A DNA stretch of 64,000 nt from Silene conica (GCA_029255685.2 CM055315.2:73437681-73501680), one strand, 5' to 3'; counted from the stretch's first letter, positions 47,490 through 59,023 are shown. Made by a program: numbers and translations. Notes: generated by a model not told the origin, from the sequence alone.

Positions 47490-47750
47490 CTCCCTCCTAC
47501 CCGGGATAAGTGTCCCGTACTCCCGTTTGGTAGTGAGTCAAAAATTTATGGTTTGTGTATTTTGGGTAGGGTAAGAGTATTTAGATTGGAGAGAGAAAAT
47601 ATTCTATTGGGTTAGGGGTTGGTAAGTGCGTAATAAATGTAAATAGGGAAGGGTAAAAACGTAATAAAACCGTTCAAATAGTACCAAACGGGACACTTTG
47701 ACGAATAAAGAAAAATGGCAAACGGGACACTTATCTTGGGTAGGAGGGAG
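47490..47750. mobile_element. Stowaway MITE
   Basis: Termini CTCCCTCCTACCCGGGATAAG and the inverse, with TA at both flanks (47488–47489 and 47751–47752). 261 bp, non-coding. The interior repeats 'aacgggacactt' near the right end as the partner of 'aagtgtcccgtactcccgtt'. Confidence 0.92.
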
Positions 47751-47894
47751 TATGATCTGAGGAGGGGTAATGCTTGGTTTATTGTGGGTTATTTAGAAGT
47801 TGAGATTAATACGAGAAGATCACTCATAATATGAATTATTTCTATTAAATTTTCCTTAGATTTAAGTCATACCTGGAGAAGAAGACAACACTAA

Positions 47895-48179
47895 AAGGTT
47901 GTTTGATTGCCTTTTAAAATCACGGGAATTGGAACGTCATGGGAAGTGGGAAAATTGAGTCTTGTTTGATTGTCCAATTTATGAGAATTAGAACTTTCTA
48001 TGGAACTCTAATTCCTACATAATGTAGGAAGTCACTTACCTAGTAGGTGAAAGTTCCCGCATGAATTGAAGTTCCTACATCCAACCAAACAACATTTACA
48101 TAATTCACGTGATTTTCAAGTTCATATGAATTTAATGTTCCCGGGAATTTTATCTTGCCATGCTGAACCAAACGACCCC
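47895..48179. mobile_element. TAA-flanked MITE
   Basis: Inverted termini 'aaggttgtttgattgcc' and (inverse) 'ggggtcgtttggttcagc' are flanked by TAA (47892–47894 and 48180–48182). The interior has paired 'cacgggaatt'/'aattcacgtg' and 'ctaattcctacat' words. PIF/Harbinger-like is the best guess. Confidence 0.65.
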
Positions 48180-48409
48180 TAATTCTAGGTTTAATACAAT
48201 TGATTTTCGACAATGGCTGAATTGGTAATATAGTAATTATAAATTGAGAATGGATGCGATTAAAAAGAAGGTTGCAAATTCTAAATTAACTAAATCTGGA
48301 TTATTCAGGGCAATCACGTTTCGTTAAATGAATTGAAATTTGAATCATGAGTTCATAACACAATTCGATACAATGAAATAATCAACGATTTAAGAATCAA
48401 TACTTGTTT
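48180..48409. other. Flank left of the truncated LINE
   Basis: Low-complexity AT-rich DNA. No feature recognised. Confidence 0.4.
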
Positions 48410-51237
48410 AGGCTCCACGATATTTCTGAATTCAATGCTTGTCTCACCAAGTGTTTCCTTTGTTGACATTTACAACATTGGTGCGGAATTTACTTGGTCA
48501 AACAAGCAAGGAGATGCTACTAGAACTTGGGCTAGACTTGACAGAGCTCTCACTAACCCCATTTGGTTGGCCACTTATCCTTCTACCTTTGCTCAGTGCC
48601 TTCCCCCAGGGATCTCCGACCACCCCCTCTTCTTGTCACTCCCAACCAGGATACCAACAAGATCGATCCCTAAATGTTTTAGCCTCATCAATGCCTGGCA
48701 GCAACACCCCCAATACTTATCCATGATTCAAAATGCCTGGGACACTCCTTGCAAATGGACCCCCACTTTCCGGCTCTTCTCCAAACTCAAGGTTGTCTGT
48801 GGGGTCCTCAAAAATCTTCATTCGTCTGAGTTCTCGGATATGAACAACCGGGTTGCCTCAGCAAAACGGGAGCTTGATAAATGCCAGCAACAGCTCCAAG
48901 ATTCACCTCTTGACCCTGATCTCATCAATCTTGAGTGTAAGCTTATTAAAAAGTACAAGGCCATCAGCAAGACTGAAATTGACATGCTTTTTCAGAGAGC
49001 TAAGGTTGACAACATTCAAAAAGGCGATATCTACTCTTGTTTTTTCTTTGCCAAAATCGCGAAAAAGAAGCACATAAGCACTATTGGGATTATCAATGAC
49101 AAAAATGGGATCGCCCGACATGGAATCAAAGAGGTCAATGATGCTTTTGTTGACTACTATACCGACCTCCTTGGCAAGACTTCGAACACAGAACCCATCG
49201 ACACTTCTGTTCTCAGTTCTGGGCCTATGATCTCCGATGATGCATCAAATTTACTCACGGCCCCTATCACCAACCATGACATCAAAAGTGCGCTTTTTAG
49301 CATTGGCTCCAATAAAAGCCCGGGTCAAGATGGGTTTTCCTCAGCTTTTTTTTAAAGGGGCCTGGGACATCATCCAGGAACGTTCTGTGCGGCTATCAGA
49401 GAGTTTTTCACCAAGGGCAAGATGATGAAAAAGGTAAACACCACCCTACTAGCCCTTATACCCAAAAAAGATGTTCCATCTTCTGTCCTTGACTTCCGGC
49501 CTATTGCTTGTTGTTCTGTTGTATACAAAACTATTAGCAAGATCTTTGCTAAAAGACTTAAGTTGGTGCTTCCCGACTTGGTGGGGGTTGAACAAGGGGC
49601 TTTCATCAAAACATCTTTGAAAACATCATGATGTCACAAAATCTCATCAAAAAGTACAACCAGAAAACGGTAACTCCTAGATGCCTTATCAAAGTTGACA
49701 TTCGCAAGGCTTTTGATTCTCTCCAATGGGACTTCATCAAGAACATGCTTCTGGGACTTCATTTCCCCCCATTTTTGTCTCGTGGATAATGGGATGTATC
49801 ACTTCGACTCGGTTTTCTCTCAAGATTAACGGGCACGATAGTGATTTTTTCCCTGGAAAAGCTGGTATATGTCAAGGAGACCCCATCTCTCCCTATATTT
49901 TCGTCTTGGGCATGTAAATTTTTTCCCAGCACTTTCGACAAATTCACTCTCTCTCACACAGGTATCCTACCACCCCAAATGTGCAAAACTTAAGCTTAAT
50001 CATCTTATTTTTGCAGACGATCTCATGCTCTTCTTGAGGGGTGATGCCCCCTCTATGGCCGCTGCTGCTCACTATCTTAACGGTTTTGCTCGGGTCTCTG
50101 GACTTTATGCCAACTCGTCTAAGACCAGCATCTACTATATATAGAGGCGTTCACCATCAGATAAGAACCCAAATCAACTCCTTGACTGGATACACAGAGG
50201 ACTCCTTCCCTTTTCGTTACTTGGGTATTACTATGAACCCAGGGAGACTCTCACCAACCATGTATAACTTCATGATTGAAAAAGTCCAAAAATCCATCCA
50301 AGGTTGGTCTGGGAACTTGCTCTCTTATACGGGTAAGCTACAACTCATTAACTCTGTTGTATTTGGCTTGGAAAACTATTGGTGCTCTGTTCTTATGCTT
50401 CCGAAATACGTCACCAAGATGGTTAACAAACTCTGCAAAGATTTCTTTTGGGGTATTGATACCGGGGAGAGGAAAATGGTGTTTAAGAGCTGGAAGTCTA
50501 TCTGTACCCCTTGGGACGAGGGAGGTTTCAATGTGAAAGAGCTCCTAAGTTGGAACAAAGTGTTGCTATGTAAATGGATTTGGAACTTAACTCAACAAGG
50601 CGAGGGGATTTGGGACCGATGGACCCATGCCTACAACCTCTCCAACACCCAGATTTGGGATGTGGCTTACAAACCTTACCATGCCGAGAGCTGGAAAAAC
50701 ATTGTCAGAACCAAAAACGCCTTACTCAGTGTTGCTGGCACCTCTACGGAGGCAAAGAAGATGTTGGATTCTTGTGTCCAAAAAGGTACGTTCTCATTAA
50801 GCAAAGCTTACCACTTGTTCCGTCACAAAAACCGAACCCTAGGCTGGACTGCCCCGTTGAAGATCAAGGAAATCATACCCAAACACCTCATCTGCGTGAT
50901 ACAGGCTGTTCAGCACAACCTCCCCACGGTTGACAACCTTTGTTCTCGGGGTTTTCAGATGGCTAATAGATGTTGCCTTTGTAAGAACGCTTCTAAGACG
51001 AATAGGCACCTGTTCTTTCGTTGCCCTTTCTCGCAAACTGTGCGACGTTCTCTGCTATCTTGGGTTGGTGCCACTGGTCCTGGGTCAGATGTCGACTTGA
51101 AGAACTGGCTATACAAAACTCTTGAGGACAAAACTCGCGCTACCTTGAAAAAGGTAATCATGTCTTGTTGTATTGCTGGGTTAGTCCACTCCACGACATC
51201 TGGGAAGCAAGAAACAAATGCATTTTTGGTGGACACT
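48410..51237 (+). pseudogene. 5'-truncated L1-type LINE, first part
   Basis: It begins inside the endonuclease ('FTWSNKQGDATRTWARLDRA', 'GISDHPLF'). It continues through RT ('NKSPGQDGFSSAFF', 'LALIPKKDVPSSVLDFRPIA', 'GICQGDPISPYIF', 'LIFADDLMLFLRG') and thumb ('FPFRYLGITMNPGRLSP') to a zf-RVT domain ('CCLCKNASKTNRHLFFRCPF'). Frameshifts occur near 49354 (in a run of T), 49620, 49785, 49915 and 50143. It is a different subfamily from the LINE at 16889. The LTR element at 51238–58106 interrupts it; its tail resumes at 58112. Confidence 0.88.
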
Positions 51238-51453
51238 TGTAACAACCCGACCCACCACCATGGTAACACAAACCCAATAATATGGGTGTGCACTTTTGGG
51301 CCTATTATTTGTCCTCACTTAAGCCCAAAAGCACAAGGCATTGTTACTAAGTGGTGGGTGGAAGATATTATAAACATATCACAAGCCTCACATTCTACCG
51401 ATGTGGGACAAATCTCCACACAAACTTTCCTCTCTTACCCTTGGGGTGTTACA
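51238..51453 (-). repeat. 3' LTR of the young element
   Basis: 216 bp, TGTAACA...TGTTACA. On the minus strand it holds GTCCCACATCG (51399–51409) and, 24 bases further, TTTATAA (51368–51374). Next to it inside the element is the purine-rich 'aagtggggtggtt' (minus strand, 51466–51454). Confidence 0.93.
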
Positions 51454-51472
51454 AACCACCCCACTTAAAGAA

Positions 51473-51490
51473 CACAACGTCCTCGTTGTG
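51473..51490 (-). other. Hairpin before the polypurine tract
   Basis: The minus strand reads CACAACG-AGGA-CGTTGTG, a perfect 7-bp stem with loop AGGA, 19 bases before the 3' LTR. Same layout as the Athila-like element, with unrelated stem sequence. Confidence 0.65.
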
Positions 51491-51587
51491 CCTCAAACTT
51501 GACCGTAGCCAAGCCCAGAATCCTCCCCGCTAGGTGGGTGACCCGGGTACTCCCGACCATAGGCTCACCACACGGTCGCAGGGTCGC

Positions 51588-51643
51588 TCTGATACCATTT
51601 GTAACAACCCGACCCACCACCATGGTAACACAAACCCAATAAT
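51588..51643 (-). repeat. LTR fragment with adjoining PBS inside the young element
   Basis: 'tctgataccatt' and the first 44 bases of the same LTR (tgtaacaacccgacccacc...) are repeated. They break off at 'aataat' next to 'gatatg' and the start of a foreign LTR at 51650. In the intact LTR the same site reads 'aataatatggg', so 'atatg' may be the TSD of the foreign element. Confidence 0.85.
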
Positions 51644-51649
51644 GATATG

Positions 51650-53923
51650 TGTAACACCCCCATTTATTTAAGGTCCTGTACTAGGACTCCCCAGATAAAT
51701 ATGGGTGTTACCATCTCGGTTTCCCGAGGCAGTAGATACAAAGAAATGATAAACAGTACTTTAATTAAAAGTTAAACTCTATAACATGTTCATACAACTG
51801 GAATAAAACTGTCTTATGAAAAGTAAGTACAACTCATGCTAAACTGACTATGGTGATCTAGACTCTAGTCTGGTCCGGATCCAAGCTCTCTCCTCCCACA
51901 GCTTCCCATAGTCTCGGCCACCTGTCAATCTGCTCCCCAATAATTTGGTTCATCAAAGGTGATCACGAATACACAGGGTCAACCACGAGGTTGAGTAGAG
52001 GAAAAAAAATAAATAAACAAACTTATAATATATATTGGGATCAATCGTCCATTAACTCCGCACCGATCCAACACCAAATAAACTCCGCACCGATCCAACG
52101 CCAAATAAACTCCGCACCGATCCAACGCCAAATAAACTCCGCACCGATCCAACGCCAAATAAACTCCGCACCGATCCAACACCGTATCACAAGACCCAAT
52201 ATATTCACATCGTATCATATCACAGAATAATATAGGTAACGCAATAATATAACGATCACATGATATTATATCACAAACATGCTTAATACCAAATAAGAAC
52301 AGATTACGCATCATCATATAAACAATATTCCCCTACCTCAAACTGCAGAAAGACAAAGTCAAACCGAACAGCTGCTAGAAGTGTTCCACGCGAAAACCAT
52401 CACCTAAACATATATTATTAACGATTAATTACCTTTCCAAACCCCCATATCACAATGTACACCTACTATAAATGACAACCCTCTAAAAGTGGAAAGTTTC
52501 CTAAAGATGAAACTTTCCCGAAATAGTAACTTTCTAAAAAAAACTTCCCGACTCATAAACACTTCAACTCAATTCAATATAATAACAACAATAATAATCT
52601 AATAATCTAACCAACAAAAGGAATTACTAAAACTATTACCACAAATATAATAACAATAGTAATAATCTGATAATCTAATAATAATAATAATAATATAATA
52701 TTAGTAATATAATAGTAATATTTGTAATAATATAACATGCCAAATCAAATCAACAACTAAGATAAACCGCCATTACCGACATCCCTCACGAACCCGCGGC
52801 AACAACACCGCCACACACGACTGCCGGAAACCACCACACATGACTGCCTCACCCCCGACTCCCAGCCATACCGTCCACACCACCCTGGTTCAACCCGAAC
52901 CGACACCACCCCGACATACACAACGTGCTGCCGCCACCACCGACAGCTCTAACATCACCCATGACCACCACCATTTCAACCACCACGTTAACCTCTTCCC
53001 CCCTGCCACGACTACGACTCAGCAACATGTTCAAAACAAACCCGACACCTACAGCCACTAGCAGCGGCTAACCTCTACCCCCGTGTCACTCTAACTCGTG
53101 TAACCCACCCTAGACACCATGACGACGCGACCCTAGAGACACTCTACCCGCAACAGTGTAAAAAGCATAACCAAATAAAAGGAACGCGAGTGCTCACCTT
53201 GGGTTCGCCTGAAACCGACTCGAAACTTTCCTGAAACCGCCCCAGACCAACGTTGCTGCCGCTTCACTCTCTCTCTCTTGTGGCCGATGCCACTGCTGGT
53301 GTCCAGTGGAGGCGTGTGAAGTAAAGTAGGGTTTTTGGGGAGGCCATACGGGTTGTCATACGGTTGGGAGCGTCGGATAGGGTTTTTATGGGGTTCGTTT
53401 GTGTTTTTATATCGCGGAAATAGCTTCGTTTGTTTTTGGTATGGGATTACGCGGAAATGAGGTGGGGTTAGTATGGGCATGATAATTGGGTCACATAATT
53501 CTAGGCCCAAACACAAGCCATACACGACCCTCGACACAATTCGCTTTACCTAAAACGAATCGAGCCCAACTAGTCCTACCCGTATAACACGTAACCTTAT
53601 TACTAAGGTCATTTATCTACTTACGATAGTAATTAATATAAAACCGTAACATAAAAACAATTAAGACCTATAACGTTAACTCCGAGTCAAAACCCGAGTC
53701 TCAAAAACAAATGAGAGGTATTACTCTGCTCATGTTAGACGTGTATTTCGAGGCCCACTGCAAACACATTTAAGATACGGTTTGCTACTAGCACGCATAT
53801 ACGACATAACATTAGGAACATATAAAATATAAAACACTTACTCGAAAATTAATCATCGAATACTAATGGTCAAATACGACCAAAATAAACAATAAATAAT
53901 ATTATAAAATACGAGGTATTACA
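51650..53923 (-). repeat. LTR of a chromovirus-like element carried inside
   Basis: On the minus strand it runs from TGTAATACCTCGTATTTT (53923) to ...GGGGGTGTTACA (51650), directly after a polypurine tract and hairpin (53960–53924). It contains five 26-bp tandem repeats and an AT microsatellite. No gene is visible. A His/Pro/Thr-rich frame at 52840–53061 looks like chance. Confidence 0.75.
52053..52182. repeat. 26-bp tandem repeat, five units
   Basis: Unit 'aactccgcaccgatccaacg' plus 'ccaaat'; the last unit ends 'accgtat'. Nearly identical copies. Confidence 0.95.
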
Positions 53924-54256
53924 GTCTTCCCCTCTTAAAATGAACTTCGTCCCGAAGTTCTCGTCCAGCGGTCAACAACCGGTCACTAGAAACATAACTA
54001 ATCAAATACTTTAAAACACGAAATAAAACACGAAATGTTACATTCTACCCTCGTTAAGAAAACTTTGTCCCCAAAGTTCAACATATACTTAAACTAAAGG
54101 GGTACTTCATGAGACGCAAAAATATGTATAACAGAAATGATCAAGATTATCAACTACATGCAAACAACCAGGATATACCAATTAGCCATAATTATCATAA
54201 TCATTAAGATTTTACAATCATACCCTCCTTAAAAACATGGTTACGCCCCCGTAACC
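53924..54256 (-). other. Three successive hairpin–polypurine–TGTAA cassettes
   Basis: On the minus strand each cassette is a hairpin, a purine-rich tract and an LTR-like start. Cassette 1 has GAACTTCG-GGA-CGAAGTTC (53960–53942) then TGTAATACC at 53923. Cassette 2 has AACTTTG-GGGA-CAAAGTT (54078–54061) then TGTAACATT at 54042. Cassette 3 has GGTTACG-GGGG-CGTAACC (54256–54239) then TGTAAAATC at 54216. All three stems pair perfectly though their sequences differ. Only the first is followed by a full LTR. Confidence 0.75.
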
Positions 54257-55067
54257 TTATTATAAGAATTTCAGCACATTACTCTGTCTTACTCACTACT
54301 CTCCCTCATAAAATCTTACTCCAAATAATCAAGTACCGTATTCTCGTCGTCGAACCTAACACCCTAGACAAGGGTGAGTGAACTGACGAAATAAAACTGC
54401 GAATCAATCCTTCCTCTCAATATCGATTCCAAACTCATAACTCAGCACTAATGGCCAATTCTCATCTCGATTTCAATATCGATATGATCAAATATTCCAC
54501 CAGAGTGCGTCAACTTGATAAAACACTGCGCTGCAGTCTCAACTCAAAACAAAACCAACCATGGCCTTTGTTCTAAACTCACGAGTAACTCAATCTCCTC
54601 AGTACTTACCTCCCAAGTTCGTTGACATACTTGTATATATACTTATCATTCCACTATTCATAAAACAAGAACGTGTACGCCATAAAACAAGAACTTGTAC
54701 ATAACTCAGACTAATCAATTACTAAAAGTTTTCCCATCTCACCAACAAAAGAATTATCACATCAATAGAAAATTTTAACTATCAAAATAAAAGGACAACT
54801 GCTAATATTCAACTCAAATCAGTACTCAAAAGAGGCTCATATCAATTATCATATAACATATAACCTCGAACAATAATAAAGTATTAGGGTCGGTAGGATC
54901 GTGTTACGCAGTAAAACAGATTCGGAATATATAACACTCATACACCCTTGAAATTATCACAAATTTAATATTCGAACAACAATGTAACCAATTAAGAAGC
55001 TTATAGTTCATACTTGACAATTTAAATGTTTCATGCTTATAATCATATTATAGAAGCAAATCATATT
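54257..55067. other. Non-coding interior of the young element, part 1
   Basis: AT-rich, no ORF with similarity. 'aaaacaagaac(g/t)tgtac' is locally duplicated near 54662 and 54683. Confidence 0.5.
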
Positions 55068-55076
55068 TAGGAAAAG

Positions 55077-55079
<3 letters not shown>

Positions 55080-55109
<30 letters not shown>

Positions 55110-55190
55110 TCAGAGCCTTAGTCCCACAATGTTTTGGGGTCTGCTGACATGAATCATCCATTGGAACCGTCATGAGTGAACTCTCATATG
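55080..55190 (-). mobile_element. Truncated RTE-like LINE or SINE with (TTG)n tail
   Basis: Flanked by a 12-bp duplication (taggaaaagaca at 55068–55079 and 55191–55202). On the minus strand it ends in (TTG)n after 'ggactaaggctctgatg', a 3' end I know as common in plant RTE-type retroposons. 111 bp, non-coding. Confidence 0.8.
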
Positions 55191-55202
55191 TAGGAAAAGA
55201 CA

Positions 55203-57363
55203 TAGCGCAAAATTAATTAACGTAATTAAACATGGAACATTGACATATTTCCCAAAACATACATAACTCATAGACTCACAAGATCGTTTAACATCCCCAG
55301 ATATCAATTAGGTAACCAAATCACTTAGCTACATTTCCACCCACTCATATTACATCATATATCACGAGGCTATTATTATATATGACTAGCACAATAAGGG
55401 TCTTATACAATGCGCAGCTATTAAACACTCAAGAAGGATTTCATCTACACATTGCTACAGGATTGTCATTTTGCAACCAATCACCATAATTATCAAACAT
55501 CAGACTTGAACCTGGTTTGTCATTTTGAAAATATTTTGAAATGATTGAAACATTGAAAGGGCTGTTTGTGACAATATAAATATGTGTCAAAGACAATTTT
55601 ACAAGTTACGGCTTGAAACAAGGCTACACTGAGGTATTATGACTCTTCTTTATTAAGTCATTGTTCTTTTCTCTCATGAATTATGGAAATTTTAACGGTA
55701 TAAGTAACAATCACAAGGCTAATACTTCCATAAATCGTATGCCAGCAATTAATAACTTACACATCGTGATCAGATTCTAAATATAACAATATGCAACTCA
55801 CTGTATGATATAACAATATACTTGGAAACGTTATAAAGTTTATAATCACAAGAAACTAAACAGTGATAAACCATCAACATCCGAAAAAAAACATCAACCA
55901 GATTCACATCAATCAAATAGTCACAATTACGTATAACTATTAGATTACTACATCATGCTGATAACTGTCCAGTTAAATTTCATTCTGCCACTTGGCAAGA
56001 CTCCTCTCCGATAAACATGCTTTTGACATCACATACGAGTAGCACCTAGTTATTTTGAGGTCGTAAAATTTGACATATAATTGAAACAATTCCATATTAA
56101 ACTTGACGAGATAAACAAGGTTATGCTATCATTTAGTGAGGGTTCATACTCATACCATACGCTTATTATTCATGTTACTAAAGTCATATCAGAATATCAC
56201 GTGGTCACATCACATAAATCACATTTGATTAAACTTTTATATGAAACTTTTATATCTCACGATTTCAACAATTAAACATTACGCAGCAACTTACCAAATT
56301 ATAATTAAATAACAGCCTAGCTAACGTGTGAGCGATCATAGCTTTTAGAAAATATAAAGGACTAGCTAATCATAGGAAAGAATCGAAGAAATTATTTAAT
56401 ACCATTTCTATAACTCATCGGTCTGGACAAGAACTTTACAGCAATTCAACAGAAAATTCGGCAACTTGCAAAAATAACCATTAGATAGTGGCTCGTTACG
56501 ACTTTACATGGCATATCATTTTGAAAACGCGAACACGTATTCTGAACAGTAGGGTAGGATTTATACATAACAATAACCAAGCTTTAAATGATCCCTTTTA
56601 CAAAAAGATGGCCAAAACGGGACTGTGCAGTAACAATCTGACCACTGTCAACTAAAAGATTTATTTCTCTCAAAATATAACTCCTATTAAAATAAAACAA
56701 AAGCATTGTAAACTCAACGCAAGGGGTTATCATACATAAAACTTTCATACTCAAATATGGATTACACTTGATATGACAGTCCGTACAAACAAGGTAACAT
56801 TCTAAAAGTTTATTTAAAATTTTGGTTCTATTACAATTCACATTACTACTTCGAAACTCAACCATTCATCTTCCTGAACGCGTTGACATATCATTTAAAG
56901 CATGGACATTGCACCATATTAATATGCATTCCTCATTCCAACTTTAATCGTCATCTAGAGCACAGTCAAGATTTCGAGAACCAACAAAATACTCAATACT
57001 TGTACACATATATACGAACGTAAAACATAGCTACATGTCATTTATGGCTTGGGGCAACACGTTCCGCATATCACTAGACAGGGATTGCTAAAGCAATTAG
57101 TAAGATAATAAAAAATCATAACTCTCAAATTCCGATCACATTTGCCTAGTATGCCCATCAGTAAACTCTTGCAAAGTGTAAGGCATGCAAATAAGAAGTG
57201 TACACACACATAGAACAGTACAAACAATTATCAACGGGCACGACATCCGGTTCGGTCTACTAGCTTTACCCGTAAGACTTAACTTGGTTCCACATCCTAT
57301 AACGACATCACATAGTTGGCTCTACCAACCATTCCAGTCAATCATGATCATATCTCTCCTACA

Positions 57364-57365
<2 letters not shown>
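55203..57365. other. Non-coding interior of the young element, part 2
   Basis: No recognisable coding sequence on either strand in more than 2 kb. Short open frames lack features. Confidence 0.5.

Positions 57366-57405
<40 letters not shown>
57366..57405 (-). repeat. Poly(T) run of 40
   Basis: It could be the poly(A) tail of a tiny minus-strand retroposon (about 80 bp): 'atatctct' lies on both sides (near 57349 and 57449), but the match is short. Confidence 0.45.
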
Positions 57406-57406
<1 letters not shown>

Positions 57407-57880
57407 GTAGCCAAAACTCTTCAACTCCGTACACATATCATTATACTATATCTCTACCTAACGGTTCAGGGATCATATAGCCGCATGCATATCACCTTAT
57501 ACAAGTAAAGCTCATATTCAAAAAAAAACTCTTGTTCTCAATACCAGCAATAGTATATCTCAATCAACATTCAACATTAATCTCATGATTCGCAGTATAT
57601 ATTAACACCCATATTTCACATCGTAACTTACCTCGTTCTTTCTCCTGCAAGGACGTTAGTACAAGATAACTAGGTCATTATATAATCTACCCCACTCTTC
57701 AATTACTCTCATTGGGTTCCCGAGACAGAACTGAAAGGGCCCAGGTTTGGTGTGAGGGGGCCCCTAACTCATCCCGTTCCCTTTTGGGGCTCCTATCAAT
57801 TTCATCTCGGGTTTCATTTTATTTGACTCTTCCTATATTCATTATTATTCATTTGGTTTAGGCCTGAGAATCGTTCGCTC

Positions 57881-57890
57881 TGATACCATT
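57881..57890 (-). other. Primer-binding site of the young element
   Basis: The minus strand after the 5' LTR reads AATGGTATCAGAGCGA, complementary to the 3' end of initiator tRNA-Met. Confidence 0.85.
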
Positions 57891-58106
57891 TGTAACAACC
57901 CGACCCACCACCATGGTAACACAAACCCAATAATATGGGTGTGCACTTTTGGGCCTATTATTTGTCCTCACTTAAGCCCAAAAGCACAAGGCATTGTTAC
58001 TAAGTGGTGGGTGGAAGATATTATAAACATATCACAAGCCTCACATTCTACCGATGTGGGACAAATCTCCACACAAACTTTCCTCTCTTACCCTTGGGGT
58101 GTTACA
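57891..58106 (-). repeat. 5' LTR of the young element
   Basis: 216 bp, seemingly identical to 51238–51453. USE-like GTCCCACATCG at 58052–58062 and TATA-like TTTATAA at 58021–58027 on the minus strand. Confidence 0.93.
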
Positions 58107-58111
58107 ACACT

Positions 58112-58220
58112 TCACATCTCCTGATCAAGTGGCGGCTAGTGTGAAACTCTCTGTCAAAACTAGACTTAGTCCAAGTAGTGATCCTCACATTCGTAGATGG
58201 TTGGTTGTAATGCTCTAAAT
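58112..58220 (+). pseudogene. Tail of the truncated LINE
   Basis: Removing the LTR element joins 'gtggacact' to 'tcacatctcctgatcaag'. The frame continues (SPDQVAASVKLSVKTRLS) to a stop near 58217, followed by a T-rich 3' UTR-like stretch. No poly(A) tail is clear. Confidence 0.75.
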
Positions 58221-58930
58221 AGAGCTTTTTGTCGTTTGGTCCTTTTCCTGGATATCTTTTGGCTATTAGCTTTTGCAAGACACCATCTCATTTTTTTTTG
58301 TAAGACACCTGTTTAGGAGGATTACAATTGGTATGGAAAAATTATGGCCAAAAGTATGTGAAAGACTAAAAATTGTTCTTGAAAAAACAACTACTTAAAT
58401 CAATTCCTTAATTTTATACAGTATAATATAATTAATAAATTTACTAATTAGAATTATTACTTAATCGATATGAGAACTAACATCCATAGTTGTGTAATTT
58501 GCACGAATTTGACAAATTTGATTAATTTTGTGAGGGAGATGATGTGAGATAGGTTTTTTTTGCTTTTAGGTAAAGAGTATAAAATGGAAAAATAATGAAA
58601 AATGGCAAAAAATGAGTAAAACATGTAGAACAACTACGTTACTACCAAAAAGTTATGCGGAATTTGGAATTTCAATTTCTTTTTAATTTTTTTTGGCCAG
58701 CGAGAAATGATCATGAGGGAGAATTTCTTTGTTTTTATATTATAAAGAGGGGGAACAAAATCTTGTTAAATACATTAGCTATAGGAATATTGATAAAAAA
58801 GATTTTCAAATCTAATTTTATTAATTATTGTATGAGAATTAGTGTCCAAAAAGAAAGTTACCTTCTTTTGGGGCATTTTGGTACACATGGTGGACATTGA
58901 TGGTTAGCCAACAATTGATTCAGTCAAATA
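58221..58930. other. AT-rich intergenic DNA
   Basis: It starts with the LINE 3' UTR. An 81-codon open frame near 58655 has no recognisable domain. No other feature. Confidence 0.45.
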
Positions 58931-59023
58931 CTCCTTGCATCCTAGTCATTTGTTTACGTTTTATTTTGTTTGTTTATTAAGAGTATAAAAATATGTAAAT
59001 GATTGAGATTGAGACGAAGGGAG
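58931..59023. mobile_element. Short Stowaway MITE
   Basis: 93 bp, CTCCTTGCATCC...GACGAAGGGAG with TA flanks. 'tcatttgtttacgtttt' pairs with 'aaatatgtaaatga'. Confidence 0.8.

Larger units (their letters stand above)
51238..58106 (-). mobile_element. Young non-coding LTR retroelement with chimeric interior
   Basis: Two 216-bp LTRs (51238–51453 and 57891–58106) look identical by eye. They are flanked by the 5-bp duplication acact (51233–51237 and 58107–58111). An iMet-type PBS lies inside the right LTR, and a hairpin plus polypurine tract lies inside the left LTR, so it is minus-strand. The 6.4-kb interior has no gag or pol. It contains an LTR fragment with its own PBS (51588–51643), a 2.27-kb LTR of another family (51650–53923), three PPT-like cassettes and an RTE-like tail. 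Mobilisation by another element's proteins is inferred. Confidence 0.88.

Noticed and set aside
51253..51468. ORF end reading through the LTR, and the matching ORF at 57939–58124
   Set aside because: The reading frame is identical in both LTRs and is only LTR sequence.
52053..52182. CRISPR-like regular repeat
   Set aside because: Head-to-tail tandem units without unique spacers, in a plant retroelement.
52840..53061. Thr/Pro/His-rich ORF
   Set aside because: Lies in LTR sequence; composition follows CCA/CAC-rich DNA.
48410..58300. Target duplication for the truncated LINE
   Set aside because: No convincing direct repeat or poly(A) tail was found at either end.
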